Assembly: GCA_033964015.1 (NCBI GenBank) | Contig: CM066916.1 | Coordinates: 16,470,501 to 16,534,500 of the forward strand | DNA length: 64,000 nucleotides | Direction: 5' to 3' | Origin: Scolanthus callimorphus | Lineage: Eukaryota > Cnidaria > Anthozoa > Actiniaria > Edwardsiidae | Shown here: positions 42,410 through 55,037 of the stretch, piece after piece | How the letters are laid out: each line of letters starts with the position of its first letter | Numbering within the stretch: position 1 is the stretch's first letter | Program-made: the position numbers and the translations under genes | Notes under the pieces: generated by a model | Seen by the model: the letters and a program-made list of their open reading frames with translations, nothing else | Told to the model about the DNA's origin: nothing | Databases searched by the model: none

Positions 42410-43984
42410 CTTAATTTTGGCGGAAAAGACTCTAAAATTAATACTAGTAAAAATGAGGTAGAAAGACCCAATGGAAAAAGCACTGCTCCATTAAAGTTTT
42501 TAGATTGCTTCTGACTGGAATTATTTATATTTTATTGCGAGCAGATTGCCACCGTGCACGCTTATGTAAATGATAGCAAAGCCTGATTCGGAAATCTGAA
42601 TTTGAAGAAGCTAAAAATCAATCTTTTATCTTCAAGTTTTTATTATGGGGAAAAGAAGCCCAAAATGATTAAAGCACTCGGATCTTCAATAGTCGGCATG
42701 TGAGTTTGTTTACTTCTATTCAACCTGATTTATCGGTGGGGATGCCGCGCCAACAACTCTACATAGGGTCGCCGACGGCGGTGAATCTCGTTTTATTAGC
42801 GGTTATGAAACAATTATTTTATTAATTATATCCATGCTGAAATCACGCGCCCGTTCTGCAATCTGATTGGCCCTCAGCAGGGAAATGTATTCCTAAATTG
42901 CCCGATGATTGAATATTTTTCCAATCGCGCGAGCGGAACGTTATACTTCTTATGCGCGCTGCTATTTTAAAATTTGATTATTTCCCTTTCAAATCAGAAT
43001 TAGTTCACTTTTCTTTAATTGCAATCCTAGGATTTCAAAAATAGATGCAATAGTGAAATTTTTGGAACTTGTGTCGTGCAATTTTGTCCGAAAACGATAT
43101 GGAAGCGTGTGCTTTCTACTCAAATTCTGTTTATCTTACAATGTGTTTGGTGTAAAAAAAATTTTCTATGGAAATGTTTTCAACATGGATATAGTAAAGT
43201 GGCGGGCCTTCAAGTCGTGCAATGTTGGTCAGAAATCATACTTGCGCTGCGCGCTCGTTGGATTTTGAAATCACGCGTATGATTTCTGACCAAAATGAAC
43301 TCCACTGAGAGGTCAATTACGTTTGTTATGTACTACTTGACTAGTTCGATCGTTCATTAACATCAGCATATCACAAAAATAATAATCTGCAAATCGCAGC
43401 CTCACGCGAATTCGAACGAAACATTTGTGTTGATACTAAATAATTCCTATTCGCGTACGTAGACAACATAAACTATCCCTGGCCGTTTTGTAATAGTTGA
43501 AGTAAAGGCATTTTTTCAGCAGCAATCTACGGTAGTCGGTCTCGCGAATATAAGTGCAGTTTATAGGATAAAAAAAAGACACGCATTGGGATTGACAGAA
43601 CAACCTGAAACCTATTTACTATATACTAACAGAAACATACTTAGTTGAAACATGTAACGGCGAACCAAGCTGTGGATTATTCGCGGTTTGTTTATGACCA
43701 TATTTGGTCAATAATGAACTCTCGACTGCTAAACCCAAGCACGTTTTCTCTTCATAATATTTCATTTTTCGCTCAAATAAAGTAGAACAACAGATGTAAG
43801 TGATAATATTCTAACATTTAACATCTTGAAGTATTGCAACAACATTATTTTCAAAATCTGTTCAATTGTTTATTCTGCGAATATTCCGCAGCTTGGCACT
43901 AAAGCAATGTTTGTTACACGTTTCAACTCACTTATATGTTTCTGATACTAATTTATCCACTATATTTTTTTCCTCCAATCTATG
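42410..43984. other. MITE-rich stretch without genes
   Basis: A block near 42820-42960 (AATTATTTATTAATTATATCC, CTGATTGGCC, CAATCGCGCGAGCGG) looks like a MITE body. A 43220-43293 palindrome is listed separately. A short MIKALG-type ATG frame with a GTGAGT donor at 42700 is too small to call. Confidence 0.35.
43220..43293. mobile_element. Short palindromic element
   Basis: TTGGTCAGAAATCATAC and GTATGATTTCTGACCAA are perfect 17-bp arms around a GC-rich loop (TTGCGCTGCGCGCTCG). Confidence 0.75.
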
Positions 43985-44175
43985 ACTTGTTAGCCTCGGT
44001 ATTAATAGTGGCAGTGACCATCTCGAAAGCTTAAGCTACTATGGTCACTGCACACCTTTACTTTTTCTCCTACCTAATTGTAATACTCTTTTTTTCTCTT
44101 TTTGGATGTATTTCTCTTCTATTGTAAATAATTTAAACAAAAAAATAGTGCACAATAAACTGAACCTGAACCTGG
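43985..44175 (+). mobile_element. LINE 3' end with CTGAAC tail
   Basis: A pyrimidine-rich 3' UTR-like block ends in AATAAACTGAACCTGAACCTG, a short tandem tail typical of CR1/L2-type LINE insertions. A perfect 11-bp stem-loop (GCAGTGACCAT, 44011-44021, with its complement at 44041-44051) lies upstream. No coding part remains. Confidence 0.5.
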
Positions 44176-45789
44176 GATAATCGCAGCCTTTATAGGGGCC
44201 GATTCTCCTTACCTATAATGCATTGCTTTGTTTTGTTTACATGATTCAGTGCATCAGAAACTCTGACTGAAAGCAGCGGAATTCTGCGAGTTTTTCTCTC
44301 GTTTGTACGGCACCGAACGAAAAAGGCCGCCGGCCTAGCAGACCGTTTTGTGGCAAGGTGAGGGTTTAGATTTGTTCGACATATAGGATTTTATTGTTAT
44401 GTGAGGTTAGATAGTTACCGAAAAAGCTCGGACAGAAAGAAAAATCGTCAGATATTTGCAAGAAAGAATTTTTTAATTGTTGGCACACTTTTGGAGTCCA
44501 CCTTAGGGCAAGTGACGGATTCCATGGGTTCCTAGGGCCCTCTCTCAAAGCAATTTAAAAAAAAAACGTGTAGAACGATTATTAAGCTTTGCACTACCGC
44601 GATTGGTCCTTTAACAACTCGTTTGTTTTTTGTAATACAAGCAAACAAACAAAATTATTGAGTTCGTTTCCCAGGAGAATGAAGCTATGTTTTTTGTTAA
44701 GGGAATGCTTCATCATCGTTTAAACAGTAGGTATTTTATTGTTTAAAAACAATAAAGATATAACTGCGTTACCCAGACAGAAACCCCCGTTCGGAATCCT
44801 GGATCCGCCACTGTAGGGTCATTCAAGAATATACAAAGCTGGGTCGTTCTATTGAATTCTGTCGGATTAGAACTTGATCAAACGAGAAAATCAGTTTTTG
44901 ACAAATAGTTATTGATTTTATTAATAATTAATGGAGATATCATATCTGTGATACTTTTCAAAAGCTTAAACGTTATATAACACATGTACCTATCTTAATA
45001 GCAGACGAAATTAAAACTATTTGGCAAAAGAGCCTTTTAACCTTTCTCCATACCTTAGGTCACTAGAGCTAGATTGCCAATAACTTTGCCTTACGTGTTT
45101 TTTGTTTTTCAAGAATTCTGCTATAGCAAAAAATTACCTTCTTTTAACTCGTATTTGAGAGTAGCTTGTATAGTAACCGCTGATATATAGCCATTACAGT
45201 TAGTTTCTTCGAGTATCTCACATTTGGCATAATATTTTATCCCAACAAATATGCCTTAAAGACACATTACATGATTTATAATTTCATTTCATGGGCCAAA
45301 ATGGAATAAATTGTCATCTCTTTCTAGTTTTGTAGGCTATGATTAATCACCAATCGCTCTTTGTTGCACATAGCATTCATGACGATCGTTTTCAATTCCT
45401 CGCATATTTATTTTGCTATTAATATGCCAGACATGGCTGGGGTAAGACGTTGAACCGCATGCAGGTTTTAAGAAATCTTATTAATTTTCCGTTTGTTATT
45501 ATATCGAGTATCCTATCGTTTCTGTTGTACCATTTACATATATCGAATTTGCTCCGTTTCCTTCTCATCCAGTTATTTTAACGGTGTGCATTCATTAATT
45601 GACATCCATTGACTGTACCTCCTGCGTCAATAAACCTCCGTTCAAAAAAATTGTAATTTCTGGTAAGACTTTCACTACTTCGTCGGTCGTGTAAAAAAGG
45701 AGCATATGTTTGTTTGAAAAGGTTTGGAAGATCACAAAAAAGGGCGTGTTCTAGTTAAGAAATAGAACACATTTTTCCATGTACCATAG
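44176..45789. other. Gene-free stretch with one 5'-exon-like donor
   Basis: At 44362 a GC-rich block ends at an excellent donor (GGCAAG/GTGAGG), which could close a 5' UTR exon on the plus strand; no following exon was found. A second donor-like ATG exon (GACATGGCTGGG/GTAAGACG, 45442) is too short to judge. The rest is AT-rich. Confidence 0.3.
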
Positions 45790-46410
45790 CCTGAGTGTTC
45801 CCACAGTTATTCTCCGCCCAGCACAAATTACAATACGCGATTGGCCTCTAAATTAAATTACTACCTCCCAAAGGCCCGCACAAATTTTGGTAAATTCAAC
45901 ATCAGATTTTCAGGTGTTAAAGTCTGGAACCTTGTCGATAAAAACGACAAATTACTCAATAGGAACTTTTTCAAAAAGAAACTGACATCAGAGAGACTCA
46001 AAATGTACTAATAGCCTTATCCCCTCTGCTCCAATTCCATGCCTTCTGCTTTTCCTGCATTATTTGTTTCTTTCTTTGTTCATGTGTCGACATGTGCGTT
46101 CATGTCTTGTGCGTATCCGTTTGACGTGCATATCTCAACACAATCTTAAATTAAACTGTAACAACTCGTCCCATACCCAGAGCCCACTTTCGAAACTTTT
46201 TCGAAACATTTTAAATTCAATTAAGTGCACCCTAGCTCGATTAGCCCTTGCTACTCTAGGATGCCCGTACTAAATGTTCTATGTCAGAACCTAAACGCAA
46301 TACGCCTTTTTTCCATTATTCTTTCTCTCATTTTTCATAATGGAAACTGTAAAATTACAAATAATTTAAGCTTCAAGTACTAATAAAGATTGTTGTCGTT
46401 GTTGTTGTTC
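45790..46410 (+). mobile_element. LINE 3' fragment (RT C-terminus, 3' UTR, GTT tail)
   Basis: A 73-codon frame (45790-46011) contains NYNTRLASKLNYYLPKARTN followed by FSGVKVWNL. This is the invariant tail of LINE reverse-transcriptase ORFs (NYNTR ... R.N.GK ... W N). The 3' UTR continues to AATAAAGATTGTTGTCG and (GTT)n at 46410. 5'-truncated insertion, typical of target-primed reverse transcription. Confidence 0.9.
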
Positions 46411-46799
46411 GACCAACCTTTCACAAGTGCTACCATCAGGCTATGGAACATAGGATAAAATGTGTTCTAATTCTTTTATAAAATTACAACAAAACACGCC
46501 ATAAAAGAACTTTATGCAGAGTTTGATCGAACTCAGTGTGACTCAATTCGCTCAGTTATTTTGTGTTTCCTCTTTACTTAGACCATTTAAGACATGGAAA
46601 TTTAAAAAGCACTTTTATCCAGCTTATAAGGAAAGAGATTTCATTTAGTGATTTGTATTCAATGGAAAAATGCCTTGAAATGATATGTATTTACATGCGA
46701 AATCGGTGAAAAGTGGCAGCACACAGTTGGCAAAAATGTCCACAGAAAATTTTACGCGAGCCACTTCCGGTCAAAGCTATGTACCATAAGATTTTACCA
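46411..46799. other. Gene-free stretch
   Basis: Nothing supported. Confidence 0.5.
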
Positions 46800-47033
46800 T
46801 AGATGGTAATTGGTTTTCGACCAATCAGAGCGCGCGTACTATCGCAGTTATTTTATAATACTTTATGCTGCTCTGATGTTAAGCATTAGAGCACAACTTT
46901 CTATGACTTTATCGGCGCAATAGAGCACGCGTGATGTTGGGAGAGACATGAGAACGTTGTAAAATCACGAGCCGCAGGCGAGTGATTTTTTAAAAAACGT
47001 TTCGAGTGTCTCTCCCAACATCACAAGTGCTCG
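46800..47033. mobile_element. MITE-type block next to transposon copy 2
   Basis: GACCAATCAGAGCGCGCG with GTACTATCGCAGTTATTTTA is the complement of the block at 33765-33810. A palindrome follows: GTGATGTTGGGAGAGACA with TGTCTCTCCCAACATCAC (46931-47023). The TTA target of the next element lies at its right edge. Confidence 0.7.
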
Positions 47034-47036
47034 TTA

Positions 47037-48988
47037 GGGACGTGTCATTATTAGCGGGGGGGAGGGCTCCTATTTTTGTGGGGAGGGTCCTAATTTTTTC
47101 GCGTGTCTAAAGGGAGGGTCCAAATTTTTTTCACTCCTGTTTTGGGGAGGGTCATAATTTTTTTCAGCAACATTTGGACGATGAAAAGGGTAAAACAAAT
47201 AGCGATAGTGGTTATTTCAGCAACTTCTCCATAAAAATTTCGACGCGCTTCGCGCGCATAAACAATGACATCTAATATACTATTTGAGCAATGAGGACAC
47301 TACCGTTGAAAATCAAAAAAGGAAAATCAAACTCTCCTAAAATTTCCCTGCAAATGATAGGCCTGGAGGGCATGTCACTATATGTTTGAAAGAAGACCCC
47401 TTAGGTAAGCGTGAGTTTTCGACGTTACAAGCATAGAAATTCGTCCGTTGGACCGCGCTTCGCGCACATGAATATTAATAACTTCGCATTTGCGGAGCGC
47501 AGTTGTGCGCATGAATAATATAACCTAACCTATATAATTGAGGTAGTGTACTTCCTGGGCCCCTGACAGGCTTTGTTTATTATACCGTACACAAAACATG
47601 TTCATCTACCCTTTCTCTGAGGCTTGATTTGTCTTTGGTATAATTTGTCTTTTGTTTAGTTTGATGAAATGCGATGAACAAACAAAAAAACGATGAACAA
47701 ACAAACAAACGTTTATCAAAATTTGGGCGCGCTTCGCGCGTAACGAAGGATGTGCGAGCCCGATTTTCTGTAAAATGTCTACAGTACTAGGTCAAACAGG
47801 GGACGGGAGATGTGGGATTATGTTAATCATTGTACAGGGAGGGAGGATCACTGCATTTTACCCGTGTATTACCAAACATTCTCACGTAAATATTCGAGGC
47901 GATGAATAATAACCGCGGTTCCTTATGCACCAGTCAATTGACACCCGGCCCCCACCCCCGGGACAGGGCGGGAAGTAACGCGGTCAGGCCGGGGATTTAA
48001 CACATTAATCTACGGAAGGGCAGGGAATTTAACTCGGACCTTCTATAGCGGGGATATATAGCGGGGCATACGGGAAATATTAACGCTGAACCAGAAGTTC
48101 GATTATCGTGCGAAACCAAGGTCGGAGGATTTTGGGAGGGATCACTTTATTTTTGGGCGAGTGAAAGGGGAGGATCTCTCGAAACCTGAAGCCTGAAAGA
48201 GAGATTCCAGCAACGAGTTCTATATCATTTTCTAGTTTTATTTTACTCATTATGTTGAAAATTTCGGCGCGCTTCGCGCGCATAAGGAATGACATCTAAT
48301 CTAGTTTTAGAGAACTTGCCCAAAGAAAACAATACGCTTGTGGCGCTTAAATGGAATGCGTACGAATGTCGTTACAAGCATGTGTATCTTGGCAAGGACA
48401 AATGAAAACCCCCAAAAGCCCTCCAGTGATACGCCTGGTTGGCAGTCAATATGTTCGAAAGAAGTGAGTTCGACGTTAAAAGCTGCAAAAACAAAAATCG
48501 TTTTTTGTGCTGCGCTTCACGTACATGAATAATAATAATTTGTAGCGCGTGAAGAATAAAACCAACAGGCTTTTTTACTACACGCAGAAAATAAAATGTT
48601 ATCTTTTCTCTGGAGGCTTGATGAAATGCGTTTATCAAGATAAAGGCGCGTTTCGCCATGTTGCAAAAGTGTCCCCGGGGGCCTGGAGCTTTAACAACGA
48701 CCATGTCCCTGGTGACCGGGAAAATAGTAACATTTAACACTTAGTGAATGTTAAATCGGGGGGCCGTGATGTCAATTGACTGGTGCATGACAGAAGTCAC
48801 TTGGACAATAGTCTATCTAACAGGTTTTTCAGAAATAAATTGCATGGGGGAGGGTCCCAATTTTTTTACCTACGACTGGGGGAGGGTCACATTTTTTTTG
48901 TTATGTTCAAGGGGAGGGTCCTAATTTTTTTTAGCCTTGTTTGAAAAAAATGGGAGCCCTCCCCCCCCGGTAAATAATGACACGTCCC
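47037..48988. mobile_element. Nonautonomous DNA transposon with TTA duplication, copy 2 (carries a nested insertion)
   Basis: The left end GGGACGTGTCATTATTAGC and right end TAAATAATGACACGTCCC are inverted repeats flanked by TTA at 47034-47036 and 48989-48991. It is collinear with copy 1 (23464-24553) except for the 864-bp insertion at 47925-48788; without it the copy is 1088 bp against 1090 bp. It has the same GGGAGGGTC terminal modules and GCGCGCTTCGCGCGC cores. A local AAACGATGAAC duplication is present at 47660-47710. Confidence 0.88.
47925..48788. mobile_element. Nested relative with different termini
   Basis: The ends ATGCACCAGTCAATTGACA and TGTCAATTGACTGGTGCAT are perfect inverted repeats. 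The internal body is diverged but recognisably homologous to the host element: GGCGCGCTTCGCGCGCATAA, GAATGACATCTAAT, and GGCTTGATGAAATGCGTTTA all occur in both. It is thus a sister family that swapped its ends. A short duplication at the insertion edges is not clear; comparison with copy 1 shows a few target bases changed. Confidence 0.85.
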
Positions 48989-49532
48989 TTATATCGTAGC
49001 CATATTATAATAAATGATAGGTCACTGTGTGCCATTTTGAGAGATTTGGCAATTCTGAATTAATTGATGGTCAATTTGAGACCTGGCATTATATAATATA
49101 ATAGTGATATAAAGATCAGCATCGAGAAATATAAGATATATTAATCAGATTACGATCTAGACTGGTGTGCATGGTGACTATCCTGCAGTTTCTTATAGTA
49201 AGATTGAAACTACTGAAACAATTCAGTACAAAAGTACGCTTGACTTTTAAAAATACGCTAAAATCGCCTGCTGTATATTTTTCGGTGTGCTAAAGCAATA
49301 TTCGATACTCAACCAACAGTATAAGTAACTTCTAATTTATTGTCTTGAATAACTGCCTACATGACAAATATATTTGTATCGCCAAAAATTCAAAACATAA
49401 ACAAAACAAAAAACGAAACAATATTTGAGACGGAATTGTTATTTTTATAGGCGTTTTTGTTATAAAAATGTGTTGCATTGACTTCATCTCCATCATCTTC
49501 ATCATTCAGTGGGTTTTTTATTTACTTTTTAG
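48989..49532. other. Gene-free stretch
   Basis: Nothing supported until the acceptor at 49532. Confidence 0.5.
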
Positions 49533-51105
49533 ACTTGGCTGACAAACGGACACAACGGAAAGTTGGGGTCATGCTAGATAGCACCCACTCGACAGCTGTT
49601 TTCGTCATTTGTTTCTTACTGTTTTTCGCCGTGGTTATTTCGCCTCATGCACTCGAGACTCAAGTATATGGTTAGAGATAGCATTTAGAGGCAGTATTAT
49701 GTCTAAAAGCAGTGTCTAAAACCGGTAGAGCCGGAGGCACTTTAAAATGATGTCTTTCTTCATTGATTTTCAATGATGAACCAAAAGCGAGATTTCTAAG
49801 AGTCATATATACAGTCCTTCGTCGATTTTCCTGGGATACCAAAGAGAAAGAACTCTCTGTTATCTACGGTACAAGGACACACGGGAGTTATTAAATACAG
49901 TACCTATGAATTATGCCTATTTTCTTTTTCACAAAAACCAACCACACATTTTTTATCCTAAATCTGTAAGCTCATAGTTCCTATTCATTAAAAGGCACCG
50001 ACATAGATAAATCAACCACTGGACGAACTTTATTATCAACAAAGAGCTTTTTGATTAACTGGCGACACAATGTCGTTAAAAATGCATATCTTTTTGTGTG
50101 CTTTCTTAATTTGCTATCAAACTCATTATGTCATCGGGATATCTTAATGTATACAAAAATGCCATTTAAGCAAGCGGCTATTAGTGACCCTCTGCTCAAT
50201 TGTTCTTCTTCCCGAATGTTTAATCAGGGACCTTTGAGATTATCTTTTCGCACTCTCTTGAAATACCAGAGGGCAGCTTCTTACTCGTACAAGTTGAATA
50301 TTTAAGAGATTGACTTGGAGCGATTCCTGCTTAGGAATCGCCGAGTAGCGCGCGTTTTAAATAACGTGATGCGTGATTCTAATAACGTTATCGAGTGGGG
50401 ATTGTGCAAACAATAAATCACACGCGTGAGTTATTGATACCATCGGTGTCAAATGCAATTGCCGAGTGTATTAACACACATGCATAGCGTATGTTATCGA
50501 AATGTGGACAGATTTCGATACAAATAGCATATTGCTCTCTATTAACTTTCTTTTCATCTCCAGATCTTCATCATAATACTTCCTCTAAAATGCGAGATCG
50601 TATCTACAGGATTACAATTATAATATCACTGCGCAATCTCCATCTTTACACACTTGTAAATCCTACCTAATATCTGAGACAATAAACGTTCCTAAGCCAA
50701 GGATAGGACATCATCAAAATATTAATACCAGGGATTCATATCACGCTCTCCCACTGAGTCAGAGTCAGTTGGGTCAGGGAGTAAGTTGCTGTTTTACACT
50801 TGAACACCGGTTAGAATCATTAGGAAAAGAAACAAAACACCTCACAGCAGATGCGAGTTATACATTGTCTTGCAGCGACAGCGACGCGGAGCTCGAAAAC
50901 GTGCCCGCTTTCTCAACCGCCAGTTTTCTTTAATCCGGGAAACGCCATTGCGCCTATGTTGCGGTAAAGCAAAATATAATCTTTTGTTTGAGGTAGTAAC
51001 CGAGGTTGTACCTTATTTACTTTTCTGCGCTTTCATTTTAGATCCAGTCAGAGGGTAAGAGAAACAAGATATTGCAATCGCTGTCAAGACGAGCTGATGA
51101 AAAAA
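49533..51105 (+). CDS. Candidate secreted-peptide gene, three exons, unidentified
   Basis: A very good acceptor (GGGTTTTTTATTTACTTTTTAG, ending 49532) leads to a short leader and ATG at 49571. The frame encodes a signal peptide (TAVFVICFLLFFAVV core, then ISPHA). Possible donors are CAA/GTATAT (49664, phase 0) and ATG/GTTAGA (49671, phase 1). Exon 50876-50963 (acceptor TACATTGTCTTGCAG, donor GCG/GTAAAG) and exon 51042-51105 (acceptor GCGCTTTCATTTTAG, donor AAA/GTAAGTTT) follow. One combination gives a short, very basic product ending at 51058. Another gives a product with CPLSQPPVFFNP and RYCNRCQDELM, ending in or after the last exon. I cannot decide between them and recognise no family. Confidence 0.3.
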
Positions 51106-54100
51106 GTAAGTTTAACAGGGATAAGACTTGTCACTAAGTTTCTTTTTCTGTAACACTGTAGTGACTAAATTTATGACCTTTCTTACAAAACTCTGGTATT
51201 ACACCGAGCTAGATGAACGGTGTGTACAGTTTACTACGAGGAACCCACTAATAATCGGCAGCTGCTACTACAAAAAAATCCACCGCAAAAACTTAATCCT
51301 AGAATTACATCCCCCAATTATCTAGTGTTTCCTGCGTATTACTTTCTCCTCCATCTTTTTCCTCGTTGTGTTTATAAACGACACGCTAAACACTTAGCTC
51401 GGATGCATAGTATTTCTCTGGTATGCTTTACACTTGCCGCCAAGTTCACTTGCAGTGATGCCGTTTAGTGAGTGCGCACTATTTCAGTGAAGCTCTGAAG
51501 TATGCGGTGTCAAACTTCTAACTCCAGGCTCTTGCTAAATTGCGATATAAGCGCTATTATATCGAGTGTCGTTGACACGCTGTTGCGAGGTCTGGGCGAA
51601 CGAAGAGGTAAGCGTTCTAAGAAAAGCAGTTTTGCGAAAATATGTTGGATTTTGTATTCTTTAAAAACGCCACGAGAGCTTAGTTTATGTCTGCTACTTA
51701 CTCTGATCATTGAGAAACTTTTGCGAGGCAATCCTCTTACTAAAAGCAGACCATCCTGCTGATAATATAGTCCGAAAGTTGAATCTCTCATACGAGTTCT
51801 TATTGTTAAGATCTCGCGCTCTCGCCGCAATAGGAAATGCCAAGGAATTTAGAATTGAATTTTTTTACCGCGAAAACTCGAAAAAAGTAAAACCATCTTA
51901 AACAGCCATAATAATAATACAGGCCGAACTTAGGAAAAAATAGAAACACTTTTTTGTCGGCTTTTTATACAGAAATTCATTTACGATTATGCTTTTTCTC
52001 TTTACTATTGTTTATTTTAACCTGAGCTTCAAATTCCAAAAGAATCGTTCCTGTATACATGTATGTTGGATCTGTTTTATCTATGACACTAAGAACAGTT
52101 AAGTGAAATAAACCTGTCACTAGAAAACATCAGCACCAAATCATCCACTTGTTTTATCCACGAAGAAGAGAAAAGAACATATCATTTTTATCCCAACTGT
52201 CACACTGCCACAACTGGCCTAAAGGGCAATCAGATATGAATACCACATGCACCCTTTCAGTTTTTTGTGATCTTACGGCCTGGGTTTTTCTTATAGTGTG
52301 GTCTCATTCGCTACTGTATATAGTTATAAATCCTGTAATGTCTTTAAAATAGGCAAATGCTCCTGGACTTCTCTCTTGTCCGACTGAGGAGGAATTTCGG
52401 ATCATGTTGCACTCCAGTTTCTAGCTACCGACCGAGAAAATTACGGAGGGTATTTCATTGTATATCTATCTGTAAGTGTGTGCATATCAAGCTGTCATTA
52501 AAGCAAGTAGACGATCGTCTACGAAATTACCGAAAGCCTGGTCCTCAGCTCTTAAACCAAGCTATGTACATGTAAGTTTGATAACGGAATTCCTTTACGT
52601 CATGATAATGTAAACTAACGTAATTAACTCAACGTAGTGGGTTAAAGGACTTCAAAATAGTGCACCAAACCTTTTAACATTAAATTAGTATTTAAAGGTG
52701 CGCCAAGTACGGGTTACCGTCAAGTGCTCTTATTTCCAAGTGATACTAAAAATATATATATTAATGAGTAATCATTACGAGAAACAAAATCCAAGATGGT
52801 CGATGATATGATGAATTCCCTTTTGCCAGCACCGCGACAAGTTGTGGCTGAGCGAGTGATGTAAAACGATATTCTCGCCGCCGTTTCGCGTAGAGTAGCA
52901 AAGGAAAATCCCTCTTTAATATTCTAATGAAATACTGACCGTGAAATTTCTTCCTGTGACCGAGCTAATGTTATATTCCATAATTCCATAATGCAGGAGC
53001 ATTATTGTTTTGGTCGGGATAATGTTAAATTATATAATCATTAGTTTCTTTTTGTATCTCCTGGTTTATAGCTGGGCGTGCTACGTCAAGCTAGAAGAAT
53101 GAGACTTTAATAAAGTTTATTGTTATTAAAGTTTTCATTAAGCGGATGTTATATAGGGTTTGTACTTATAGAGGGCTTAATATACACGCACGCAGAAAAA
53201 TAAATTATAAGTACATTTTGCAGGCAAGATGTGGAAGTACTTTTCCAAAGTGTAAGGAGCCGGAACATGCTATTTTCAGCCCCTGAGGGCCAATATTCAG
53301 AAATGCTATATCAAGGCCTTATTTCGCCCTCTTTATAGCGGAATAAGGGAGTTTTGTTTTCGGGGCTTAAAACGTTCCTGTCTTACTAATTTTACGGCGG
53401 ACCGAAAGATATCTGCCAAGGGGTAAAAAGCAAAGGGCTTCCCAATGATGAATATATGAGATTCTCATAGATCACTGAAGTTCGAGTAGGATGATCAATG
53501 ATTTCTAATGGAACACCCTCATGTTGTGTACTAATTTTGATGGATGTAGTCTTATTTGACTCTAGACGAAATAAATCAGTCGCTGATTATTCTGATTTCC
53601 CTAGATTACAAAATATCGCTATGTTCCTCTCTCGACTGCCGAACCTTTTCCTTAATGCTCTCGACCTTTATTGAAAAATGCAATACCTGTCAATATTCTA
53701 GAAACTTGCTTCACTCTGCATGAGTAACATAAGCTGCAAAAATCTAGTGGAGGATTATTATTGTCAGACGGATTTATGCCAGGTGACAAATAAAGACAGA
53801 AAAGGAAATGAAATCTAGAAACGTCTTGAATGATGTTTTCATAAAGCTCTTTGGGAACGATTATCGTGATAACCGTTGTTGTCGTCAATATACAGCTCTT
53901 TAGTGTCCTGTGTTTTAGCTTATGGTCCGGATGGTCTTAATACCTGGCGTATTTAGATAAAAATATTTGTTAATATACCTCCAGTGGGTGTTTTGTCTTG
54001 GAATAGTGCTGGCTTACCACTCTTGGGAAAATAAGTAAGAAGTCCTTGTTATCTCATCTGGGCGTGTAAGGCCCGTTTTAAACGTCAAACTTAATTCTGT

Positions 54101-54955
54101 CGCACTAAATTGACTGGGTTTATTAGCCAGTGAAAACAAGCTATTTCGATACGAGTGATTTTATGAGGTTAATATAATCTGTCTGGCCAATGGAGAATAT
54201 CTCAGCCCTGATTTTAGAGGCGCTGTAGGGATTCAAATTGTTATTTAGCACGGCAGTAGCGCGGCGTTGGCACGGCAGATAGTGCCGTTCCTAATGCAAA
54301 TGAGCTCAAGACAATAGCTCTAACTAACTAAACAATGGGAAATTGACATTTAGAGCGACAAGAATTAGGTTGGCCTAACAGCCACCTTGAAAACTCTTAA
54401 TAAAGATGATACTACCCGATAATCCAATGACAGAATCAACAATGGATTATCACTCCTCTATAAAAGGAAAAGTCATGCCACTGTCATGATTAACAAAGAG
54501 CATACTCGAAAGCTACATCAGGTATAGTGGAGCCACGATATGTCCCCGGCATATAACAAGATCCGAACATCATATGCTCCGGCAAAGGTTATGCAAAATA
54601 TATGGAGTCGAATCCCGATACAAAAGCCCGATATATCGACAAATTTAGCTGGTTCCACCGAAATAATATATAACGATGTGTTTTCATATTTTCCTTGGCA
54701 CATGGTTTTATTGGCGGGTTTCATTGAACTTCAAAGCTATTAGTTCAAGCACAGATGGATAAAAAAATGACAAATATAGTGGGATCATGGAATTGATATT
54801 GGTAAAATAAAGTGATTAATTGAAGTATATAAAAGTACCTATGATTAGCACCGTGCATGTGATTCATTTTGTTATAATCATTTAACTGGGCATCACAAGT
54901 TACTGTGAGTCTTCAAATTGCCATGAATTTCGATGGCATCAAAAATAAATAGAGG
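51106..54955. other. Gene-poor stretch with isolated exon-like signals
   Basis: A frame from 51162 to 51325 may continue the preceding candidate gene (acceptor CTGTAACACTGTAG). At 52425-52572 a segment lies between an acceptor (CACTCCAGTTTCTAG) and two GTAAGT donors (52472 and 52573) and is open in at least one frame; its gene is unknown. Another frame at 52236-52352 is hydrophobic but has no signature. From 52600 to 54955 nothing is supported apart from AT-rich DNA. Confidence 0.3.
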
Positions 54956-55037
54956 CCAAGCAGTGCATTCTGACCGAGCTGGCTTCTATTTAAGCCCAAG
55001 CAGTGCGTTCTGGCCGAGCTGGCTTCTTTTTTAGCCC
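54956..55037. repeat. Tandem duplication, two units of about 40 bp
   Basis: AAGCAGTGCATTCTGACCGAG... is followed directly by AAGCAGTGCGTTCTGGCCGAG..., each continuing CTGGCTTCT. Confidence 0.9.

Noticed and set aside
48372..48740. Minus-strand 122-codon frame
   Set aside because: It lies within the nested transposon and is not like a transposase.
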